In this document: positions 1-4,409 of the stretch, piece by piece
Numbering within the stretch: position 1 is the stretch's first letter
Layout: every line of letters starts with the position of its first letter
Source of the DNA: an uncultured Collinsella sp.
Lineage (GTDB): Bacteria > Actinomycetota > Coriobacteriia > Coriobacteriales > Coriobacteriaceae
Assembly (NCBI GenBank): GCA_900550185.1
Contig: URRN01000086.1
Location: forward strand, 1-8,315
Direction: 5' to 3'
Length of the DNA stretch: 8,315 nt
The notes under the pieces: model-generated
Databases searched by the model: none
What the model saw: only the letters and a program-made list of their open reading frames with translations
What the model was told of the DNA's origin: nothing
Position numbers and translations under genes: made by a program

Positions 1-20
1 CGCTAGTCCGTCTCCATTCC

Positions 21-60
21 GCGGGCCGCAGCTTTCCAATCCCATACCTCTGCGGCCCGC
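21..60 (+). promoter_or_regulatory. 5' hairpin of the eda leader
   Basis: A perfect 10-bp inverted repeat (GCGGGCCGCA at 21-30, TGCGGCCCGC at 51-60) encloses a 20-nt pyrimidine-rich loop. It lies 20 nt before the conserved leader element of eda. The second leader has its own GC-rich hairpin (2114-2171) in the corresponding place, about 21 nt before the conserved part. No T-run follows, so a terminator is unlikely. It is probably part of the same leader transcript, which would put the eda promoter at or beyond the left edge of the window. Confidence 0.5.
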
Positions 61-80
61 TCCCCGATTCCTCCGGCCGG

Positions 81-200
81 GCAAAACCACCAGTCCCATT
101 CCGGTTTTGCCTGGCATTCCCTACACGACTGGTCGAGCAGCCGGTTTTGGAATTGCTTGAACCCCAAGCAGTGCCTCCGATAACCAATCCAAAATCGGCT
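81..200 (+). promoter_or_regulatory. Candidate cis-regulatory leader RNA, copy A (upstream of eda)
   Basis: This is a structured element ending 59 nt before the eda start. Stem P2 pairs 81-88 with 103-110 (8 bp) and closes a 14-nt loop ACCAGTCCCATTCC. A linker containing TTCCCTACACGACTG follows. A long stem pairs 139-151 with 188-200 (13 bp with one G-U) and encloses a small hairpin (154-159 with 165-170) followed by GTGCCTCCGATAACC. Loop bases 89-95 can also pair with 127-133, giving a pseudoknot. The element recurs at 2193-2310 with different stem sequences but the same loop length, linker and 19-nt identical block. The architecture is riboswitch-like, but I do not recognise the class and name no ligand. 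A protein-binding leader or a processed small RNA remains possible. Confidence 0.7.
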
Positions 201-259
201 CCTGACCAGCACATTTGGCAATCATGCGCCCATGCGCGCCACACATCGAAAGGAACATC

Positions 260-901
260 ATGTTCGATCAGTTCTACACCACGCTTGAGTCCCTGGGCAT
301 CGTGCCGGTCGTTGTGCTCGACAAGGTCGAGGACGCCGCTCCGCTCGCCCACGCCCTTATGGCAGCTGGCATGAAGTCCGCCGAGGTCACCTTCCGCACC
401 GCCTGCGCCGCCGAGTGCATCGCCGCTATGGCCGAGGCCGAGCCCGAGATGTGTGTTGGCGCCGGTACTGTCCTGACCGTCGAGCAGGTTGAGCAGGCCC
501 GCACAGCCGGTGCCAAGTTCATCGTCTCCCCGGGTTACAACGAGGACGTCGTGAAGCACTGCATCGACATCGACCTGCCTGTCCTTCCCGGCACCGTGAC
601 CCCCTCCGAGGTCACCGCCGCCGAGAACCTGGGCCTCAAGGTCACCAAATTCTTCCCCGCGGCTCAGTATGGCGGCCTCAACACCATCAAGGCCCTCGCT
701 GCTCCGTTTGTCGGTCACCGCTTTATGCCTACCGGCGGCGTGAGCACCGCCAACGTCGAGGAGTACCTGAGCTCCTCCGCCATCATCGCCTGCGGTGGCA
801 CCTGGATGGTTAAGCCGGCCCTGTTTGCCGACGGCGACTTCTCCAAGGTCGAGCAGATTGCCCGCGAGGCCATGGACGTCGTCAAAAAGGTCCGCGGCTA
901 G
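260..901 (+). CDS. eda: KDPG/KHG aldolase (2-dehydro-3-deoxy-phosphogluconate aldolase)
   Basis: This is a class I aldolase of 213 residues, the usual length for Eda. Known family members cleave 2-keto-3-deoxy-6-phosphogluconate into pyruvate and glyceraldehyde-3-phosphate, the last step of Entner-Doudoroff and uronate breakdown; many also cleave 4-hydroxy-2-oxoglutarate. Visible landmarks are AEVTFRT with the general-acid Glu42 and Arg46, GAGTV (67-71), FIVSPG (87-92), PVLPGTVTPSE (107-117), the Schiff-base Lys130 in TKFFPA, the phosphate-binding PTGGV (157-161) and GGTWMVKP near the end. The start at 260 is chosen because AAAGGA lies 5 nt upstream and the protein then aligns from the normal N-terminus; an in-frame ATG at 215 would add 15 unsupported residues. 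Codons are strongly GC-ending, suggesting high expression. No kdgK or uronate gene is visible alongside it. The structured leader upstream probably controls it, and a terminator follows. Confidence 0.95.
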   Translation: MFDQFYTTLESLGIVPVVVLDKVEDAAPLAHALMAAGMKSAEVTFRTACAAECIAAMAEAEPEMCVGAGTVLTVEQVEQARTAGAKFIVSPGYNEDVVKHCIDIDLPVLPGTVTPSEVTAAENLGLKVTKFFPAAQYGGLNTIKALAAPFVGHRFMPTGGVSTANVEEYLSSSAIIACGGTWMVKPALFADGDFSKVEQIAREAMDVVKKVRG

Positions 902-919
902 GTTTAGCTCTCTATCGTG

Positions 920-956
920 AAAGGGGGCGTGCCCTAGACCTCGCCCCCTTTCTTTT
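920..956 (+). terminator. Intrinsic terminator of eda
   Basis: A perfect 10-bp stem (AAAGGGGGCG at 920-929 with CGCCCCCTTT at 942-951) with a 12-nt loop starts 19 nt after the eda stop. The right arm runs into TTTCTTTT. It closes eda as a single-gene unit. Confidence 0.9.
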
Positions 957-977
957 AAAACGGCTCGGAAGCGCGCC

Positions 978-1036
978 GTTTCCGTCACGAACAAGAACCA
1001 AAACCGTCTTGTATGCTGATAGAACGTGACGGAAGC
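978..1036. other. Two-tier inverted repeat in the eda-gntR gap
   Basis: TTCCGTCACG (980-989) and CGTGACGGAA (1025-1034) are perfect complements, extending to 978/1036 with one G-T pair. Inside them, ACAAGA (991-996) pairs with TCTTGT (1007-1012). There is no T-run on either side and no open frame with a ribosome site. It could be a degenerate intergenic element or a protein site; I assign no function. Confidence 0.35.
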
Positions 1037-1088
1037 GACACGCCTCCAAGCGGTGCCGCAGCTTTGTGCCCCGGTTACGCCCCAACGC

Positions 1089-1155
1089 AGTTGCGGTGAA
1101 ATAGGGACTGTTTGCGCCACCTAGGTCACAAAACAGTCCCTATTTCACCGCAACT
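1089..1155. repeat. 25-bp inverted-repeat hairpin, 3' side of gntR
   Basis: Perfect arms at 1089-1113 and 1131-1155 flank a 17-nt spacer. The outer part of each arm reads AGTTGCGGTGAAATAG inward and the core continues GGACTGTTT. It starts 14 nt past the gntR stop. A sister element with the same outer sequence and a different core lies at 1936-2002 on the other side of gntR. The arm is far longer than most terminators and there is no clear T-run, so it looks like a palindromic intergenic repeat (REP/MITE-like) that may also act as a transcription stop. Confidence 0.75.
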
Positions 1156-1169
1156 TATATGGGGATTGA

Positions 1170-1862
1170 TTAGATGAACGAGTCTTTGGACAGCTCAAAA
1201 TAGTCGGGATGCAAGGCGATAACCGGACCTTGCTCTTCGGGCATCAGGTGCAGGTGCGTCTCTGCCAGATAGCTCGCCGCGTCGGTATCGCCCCTCTTAA
1301 TGGCCTCGAGAATCCGGCGATGCTGCCGACGAATCGGCTCCCAATCCAAATCCTGCGACACCATACGCAACCAGTTATATCGCTCAAAATGCGTGTTGAT
1401 GCTCTTCATCCAACCCCACAACATGTGACGACCGGCAATCTCAAAACACGTCTCATGGAACAGGTTATCCAGGTCAAAGAAACGACGCGTTTCGCCATGG
1501 TCGAGCGACTCGGACTCGGTAAGAATCTGCTCAAGCCGCTGCTTTTGCTCGGGCGAGGCGGCCGAACAGCATTTAATAAGCACGCTTCTCTCGAGCTTCT
1601 CGCGCAAAAAGCAGGCGTTTTCGGCGCGTTCCATGCTGATCTTAGAGACGTAGGTGCCGCTTTTGGGACGCGTTTCCACCAGCTCCTGCTCACGCAAGCG
1701 CACAAAGGATTCGCGAATGGGCGTGCGCCCGATTCCCGTCTCCTTTTCCAGACCAATCGCCGAAAGACGCGTGCCGGGCCTGAGCTCGACATAGATGATC
1801 TTGGAGCGCAATGCGTTGTACGCCTGGTCTTGCAGGCTCTGATAATGCTGGTGCTGTTCCAT
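1170..1862 (-). CDS. GntR-family transcriptional regulator, FadR subgroup (FCD domain)
   Basis: The protein has 230 residues. The N-terminal winged helix spans about residues 9-75; its most telling stretch is LRPGTRLS, then TGIGRTPIRESFVRLREQELVETRPKSGTYV. A helical FCD effector domain spans about 82-210. FCD proteins usually bind a carboxylate ligand through a metal held by Asp and His; here Asp132 and His136 (DNLFH), His181 and His203 fit that pattern. The start at 1862 has GAGGG 4 nt upstream. The gene is convergent with eda and divergent from the membrane-protein gene, so its targets may be either neighbour. A 17-bp near-palindrome in its own promoter region (1903-1919) is a candidate autoregulatory site. 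Known relatives regulate sugar-acid or hydroxy-acid catabolism, which would fit eda next door, but the specific ligand cannot be read from sequence. Confidence 0.9.
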   Translation of the reverse strand: MEQHQHYQSLQDQAYNALRSKIIYVELRPGTRLSAIGLEKETGIGRTPIRESFVRLREQELVETRPKSGTYVSKISMERAENACFLREKLERSVLIKCCSAASPEQKQRLEQILTESESLDHGETRRFFDLDNLFHETCFEIAGRHMLWGWMKSINTHFERYNWLRMVSQDLDWEPIRRQHRRILEAIKRGDTDAASYLAETHLHLMPEEQGPVIALHPDYFELSKDSFI

Positions 1863-1902
1863 AAAGCCCTCGGATGAAGCTCACGGTTTGTCGAATTTCA
1901 CC

Positions 1903-1919
1903 ATGCAATACTATCGCAT
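1903..1919. promoter_or_regulatory. Candidate GntR operator
   Basis: The 17-bp sequence ATGCAATACTATCGCAT is an imperfect palindrome in which only one symmetric base pair fails besides the centre. It lies 41 nt upstream of the gntR start. Read on the minus strand it contains TAGTAT, a possible -10 hexamer, so a bound dimer would block the promoter. Binding by this GntR protein is inference. Confidence 0.45.
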
Positions 1920-1935
1920 CCCCCGCCCCATCATA

Positions 1936-2002
1936 AGTTGCGGTGGAATAGTTCCTGTTCAAGGCCTTCAGCAGCAAAAACAGGAACTATTCCACCGCAA
2001 CT
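1936..2002. repeat. 24-bp inverted-repeat hairpin, 5' side of gntR
   Basis: Perfect arms at 1936-1959 and 1979-2002 flank a 19-nt spacer. The outer part reads AGTTGCGGTGGAATAG, nearly identical to the element at 1089-1155. The core TTCCTG differs, and the change is matched in both arms. The two elements enclose the whole gntR gene. A terminator role is unlikely here because the element sits between divergent genes. Confidence 0.75.
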
Positions 2003-2025
2003 ACAGCCAACGAGTTGTTGCGATT

Positions 2026-2041
2026 AGGTGAACGTTCACCT
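2026..2041. promoter_or_regulatory. 16-bp perfect palindrome, candidate operator
   Basis: AGGTGAACGTTCACCT is its own reverse complement. It lies 17 nt upstream of the proposed -35 box of the membrane-protein gene. T-rich sequence follows on the plus strand, so it could also fold as a short hairpin terminator, but no gene upstream on the plus strand needs one. A dimeric regulator site (TetR-like or GntR-like) is the better guess. Confidence 0.45.
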
Positions 2042-2057
2042 TTTTATTGTTTTTCTC

Positions 2058-2085
2058 TTCGCAAATAAAATCCCGTGCGTATACT
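2058..2085 (+). promoter_or_regulatory. Candidate promoter of the membrane-protein gene
   Basis: TTCGCA (2058-2063) and TATACT (2080-2085) are separated by 16 bp. Transcription would start near 2092 and produce a leader of about 260 nt. The match to the sigma-70 consensus is moderate at -35 and good at -10. Confidence 0.5.
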
Positions 2086-2093
2086 TAGGCTCA

Positions 2094-2111
2094 AACGAAA
2101 CCGATTTCGTT
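2094..2111. promoter_or_regulatory. Candidate LacI-type operator
   Basis: AACGAAA and TTTCGTT flank the four bases CCGA, giving an 18-bp palindrome with a central CG. This is the form typical of LacI-family sites. It starts about 2 nt after the predicted transcription start, a usual place for a repressor block. No LacI-family gene is in the window. Confidence 0.45.
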
Positions 2112-2113
2112 GA

Positions 2114-2171
2114 GCGTGGGCAATAGGGTGTTAAGACACACCCTACCATCTTGGCATCTTATCGCCCACGC
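2114..2171 (+). promoter_or_regulatory. 5' hairpin domain of the second leader
   Basis: GCGTGGGC (2114-2121) pairs with GCCCACGC (2164-2171). Inside, TAGGGTGT (2124-2131) pairs with ACACCCTA (2138-2145). It precedes the conserved leader element by 21 nt, matching the position of the 21-60 hairpin in the eda leader. The loops share only short CCC/TACC-like runs. Confidence 0.5.
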
Positions 2172-2192
2172 AATGCCATTTGCTTTCTTCCC

Positions 2193-2310
2193 GTCTCGTT
2201 GGACCTTTAGTCCCATTCCGGCACAGCGAGACACTTCCTAGACGACTGACCGTGGGGCCGGCTTTTCTGCTTTTGCAGCAGTGCCTCCGATAACCCTCTT
2301 TTGCCGGCCC
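2193..2310 (+). promoter_or_regulatory. Candidate cis-regulatory leader RNA, copy B (upstream of membrane-protein gene)
   Basis: This is the second copy of the element at 81-200. P2 pairs 2193-2201 with 2224-2232, then after a 2x2 internal loop CC (2204-2205) pairs with GG (2220-2221), closing a 14-nt loop TTTAGTCCCATTCC. The linker CTTCCTAGACGACTG follows. An 8-bp GC stem pairs 2255-2262 with 2303-2310 and encloses a small hairpin (TGCT/AGCA or CTGC/GCAG) and the block AGCAGTGCCTCCGATAACC (2277-2295), identical to copy A. TTAGTC (2207-2212) can pair with GACTGA (2244-2249), the pseudoknot seen in copy A, with changed bases still pairing. The element ends 40 nt before the start codon. The class is not recognised. 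Confidence 0.7.
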
Positions 2311-2350
2311 GGGTCAGCTTTTTCACACAACCGAAAGGACGGGTAGCAAC

Positions 2351-3031
2351 ATGCGACCGCTCATTATCATGCATGGCGAGAACATCGACTGGTGCCATAC
2401 CGTCATTAGAATGCTGATGTATCTTGTGGGCGTTGCAGTACTGGCACTCGGTATGAGTCTCCAGACGGCATCCGGCCTGGGCGTCGCCGCGCTCACGTGC
2501 TTTGCCACAACCCTATCCATGCTCACTGGCAAGACGCTCGGCTTTTGGATCACCGCAACCTACGTCGCCTACATCGTGGCGCAATTAGCCATCTTGCGAA
2601 GCGAGTTCCAGCCGCGCATCCTGCTCGAGTTGTTCTTCTCAACGCTGATTGGCGGCTTGACCGACCTCTTCATGGCGGTCAACCCACTGCATCCCACGGC
2701 ACTCCCCACACAGATTGCGACCATGCTGCTCTCCCTCGCTGTCACCGCATTTGGCGTAAGTCTCGTCGTCAACATGGGCGTTGTCCCCAACGCGCCCGAC
2801 GGCTTGGTGCAAGTCATTGCCGAAAAGCTTAAACGCCGCTTTGGTGACGTAAAAGTCGTGTTTGACTGCTCACATGTCGCCGCCACGCTCGCGTTGTCGC
2901 TGATCCTTATGTACAACCTGGGCGGCTTTGGCGTCACGACCGCCATCTCGGCACTGTTCCTGGGCCATGTCATCAACGTCGCCAACAAGCTGTTCGCCCA
3001 GCGCTTTATCCGCGCGGCATTCGGAAAATAG
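2351..3031 (+). CDS. YczE/YitT-type integral membrane protein
   Basis: The protein has 226 residues and is very hydrophobic, with about five to six membrane segments (roughly 18-38, 45-58, 64-83, 92-110, 121-141, 170-190, with a further hydrophobic stretch near 195-213). The pattern resembles the YczE/YitT group: an opening R..MYLVGVAVLALGMSL, then SGLGVAAL, GGLTDLFM and PNAPDGLVQVIAEKL after the middle segments. The biochemical role of this group is poorly known; transport of a small solute is a common guess. The start at 2351 is the first in-frame ATG after AAAGGA (2334-2339), an 11-nt spacing that is longer than usual. Its leader matches that of eda, so both genes may answer the same signal. 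It stands alone, with no co-transcribed partner ahead of the tandem array. Confidence 0.7.
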   Translation: MRPLIIMHGENIDWCHTVIRMLMYLVGVAVLALGMSLQTASGLGVAALTCFATTLSMLTGKTLGFWITATYVAYIVAQLAILRSEFQPRILLELFFSTLIGGLTDLFMAVNPLHPTALPTQIATMLLSLAVTAFGVSLVVNMGVVPNAPDGLVQVIAEKLKRRFGDVKVVFDCSHVAATLALSLILMYNLGGFGVTTAISALFLGHVINVANKLFAQRFIRAAFGK

Positions 3032-3057
3032 CACCACCGTAAGAACCCGAGAACAGC

Positions 3058-3127
3058 GCTATACGTTGCTATATCTCACTATACTTTGCAATATCTTGCT
3101 ATACTTTGCTATATCTTGCTATATCTT
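3058..3127. repeat. Seven-unit 10-bp tandem array upstream of the ATPase
   Basis: Seven exact 10-bp steps run without interruption: GCTATACGTT, GCTATATCTC, ACTATACTTT, GCAATATCTT, GCTATACTTT, GCTATATCTT, GCTATATCTT. TATAC and TATAT alternate over the first six units, giving a 20-bp super-period. The array ends 17 nt before the ATPase start and sits just before the ribosome site. The region is much more AT-rich than its surroundings. Each unit resembles a -10 hexamer, and one turn of DNA per unit places every copy on the same face. Confidence 0.85.
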
Positions 3128-3144
3128 GAGCAAAGGTGGCTCAC

Positions 3145-4236
3145 ATGCAAACAAACCCTTTTAAGCCCACAGCAGGTAAAACACCTCCCACGATTATCGG
3201 CCGCGAAGATGTACTTGAAGAATTCAGTGAAGGCCTCACCAACGGGCCTGGTGCCCCTGGGCGCCTAATGCGCATAGCCGGCGTCCGTGGAACGGGCAAG
3301 ACGGTCCTCCTTGACGAGTGCTCACGTTTGGCGCAAAGCCGTGGCTGGACGGTCATAAAAGAGGTCGCAACCGAGGGACTTTGCCAGCGCATTCTCGAAC
3401 AGCTGCAGCCCAAATTCCAGGCCAAACACGCCAGATTTGAGCCCACCGTAGCTGGCATATCCATCGGCAGCATAGATATTGAGCGAATCGGCCCATCGCT
3501 ACGCGACGCCATGAGACAGACAATATCCAAGAATGGAAATGGCCTGCTCATCACTCTCGACGAGGTTCAAGACGCAGAGCTCGATGAGGTCCGAACGCTC
3601 TCCATTGCGATTCAGCAGGTTATCGGCGAAGACCTTGATATCGCCTTTGTTTTTGCTGGGCTGCCTTCGATGATTGAAAGCATCATCAACGGAAAGACAC
3701 TTGCGTTTTTGCGCCGCGCCCTCCCCTTTGATCTGAAGGCTGTGGCAGTAACCGAAGTGTCGTACTCCCTCGAGGAAACCATTGAAGCGTCTGGCATGGA
3801 GTTGCAGCCAGGTATTGCCGGCCAACTTGCCGAGGCAACGCAGGGCTATCCTTTCATGATCCAACTCGTTGGATACTACGCATGGCAGTTGGCAAGACGC
3901 GCACATACAACGATTATTGGAGAAGAAGAAGCCGAGCGTGGCATTGCAACGGCACGCGAACGCTTCTGCGCCATGGTGATTGAGCCCGCGCTGCAGCGCA
4001 TTCCGCCCACGTGCATCGCTTATCTGCTGAGCATGGCGTCTTTGGGGCAGACGAGCTCGACCAGCATGGTTGCCGATGCCCTAAACAAAACGCCTCAACA
4101 GGTGAGTTCCGTCCGCAGCCGCCTGTTAAGAGAATCGATTATCGAGGCTCCCTCGTACGGCAAGGTCTCATTTGCCATCCCCTACATGCGCGACTACCTC
4201 TACGAGCACAAAGCCGAACTGGAAGTTGAACTGTAG
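3145..4236 (+). CDS. Standalone AAA-type ATP-binding protein with C-terminal winged-helix-like region
   Basis: The protein has 363 residues. After a short lead with IIGRED (17-22, typical of the Orc1/Cdc6-like and AAA_16 ATPases) comes the Walker A motif GVRGTGKT (46-53) with Lys52. Walker B is LLITLDEVQ (134-142) with Asp139 and Glu140. A sensor-1-like strand IAFVFAGLP follows (166-174). Residues 285-355 look like a winged helix: SMVADALNKTPQQVSSVRSRLLRESIIEAPSYGKVSFAIPYMRDYL. The ATG at 3145 is preferred because AAAGGTGG (3132-3139) lies 5 nt upstream; a GTG at 3136 would overlap that site. The fold resembles archaeal-type ATPases found alone near mobile genes, often of unknown role. The tandem array is directly upstream and an integrative-element relic directly downstream, so it may be cargo or a defence or plasmid-like gene. 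No partner gene is visible. Codon use is more mixed than in eda. Confidence 0.75.
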   Translation: MQTNPFKPTAGKTPPTIIGREDVLEEFSEGLTNGPGAPGRLMRIAGVRGTGKTVLLDECSRLAQSRGWTVIKEVATEGLCQRILEQLQPKFQAKHARFEPTVAGISIGSIDIERIGPSLRDAMRQTISKNGNGLLITLDEVQDAELDEVRTLSIAIQQVIGEDLDIAFVFAGLPSMIESIINGKTLAFLRRALPFDLKAVAVTEVSYSLEETIEASGMELQPGIAGQLAEATQGYPFMIQLVGYYAWQLARRAHTTIIGEEEAERGIATARERFCAMVIEPALQRIPPTCIAYLLSMASLGQTSSTSMVADALNKTPQQVSSVRSRLLRESIIEAPSYGKVSFAIPYMRDYLYEHKAELEVEL

Positions 4237-4256
4237 AAACGGCAACTGCCCTGCAA

Positions 4257-4409
4257 GACGAAAACCGTTTTCGTACGGATTAAAGCAGACGTAAACGATT
4301 TTCGTCTTGATTTGCGTACGGAATTAAGACGTAAATTGCGCTTTCGTACGCTTATTACCAGACGCAAATTGTTTTCGTCCGGCCATGCGTCCCCAATCTA
4401 GACGAAAAG
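4257..4409. repeat. Array of degenerate half-palindromes after the ATPase gene
   Basis: Five copies of a motif close to GACGNAAANNNTTTTCGTNCGG begin at 4257, 4288, 4328, 4361 and 4401 (the last truncated to GACGAAAAG). Spacings are 31, 40, 33 and 40 nt. Each full copy is itself an imperfect palindrome (GACGAAAA against TTTTCGTC). An extra GCGTACGG follows the second copy. The right part overlaps the 3' tail of the broken integrase frame, whose last residues are encoded by repeat sequence. It lies at the junction between the ATPase and the mobile-element relic. Multi-copy protein site, stacked hairpins or an element end are all possible. Confidence 0.65.

Noticed and set aside
215..259. Upstream ATG at 215 as the eda start.
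   Set aside because: It adds residues absent from the family and lacks a ribosome site, while the ATG at 260 has one at good spacing.
1209..1877. 222-codon plus-strand open frame opposite gntR.
   Set aside because: It is antisense to a clear GntR/FCD gene and shows no family features.
2026..2041. Intrinsic terminator (palindrome followed by T-rich sequence).
   Set aside because: No plus-strand gene lies upstream for it to end; position before a promoter fits an operator better.
3..2398. Minus-strand open frames at 3-221 and 2207-2398 share C-A-PEWD, as if related small proteins.
   Set aside because: The similarity comes from the conserved leader block AGTCCCATTCCGG read backwards; stems vary in pairing pattern rather than codon pattern, and no ribosome sites precede them.
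3058..3127. CRISPR array.
   Set aside because: Units are 10 bp and contiguous with no spacers, and no cas genes are present.
4257..4409. CRISPR array or direct-repeat att site.
   Set aside because: Copies diverge, spacings are irregular and no copy of the tRNA fragment is nearby.
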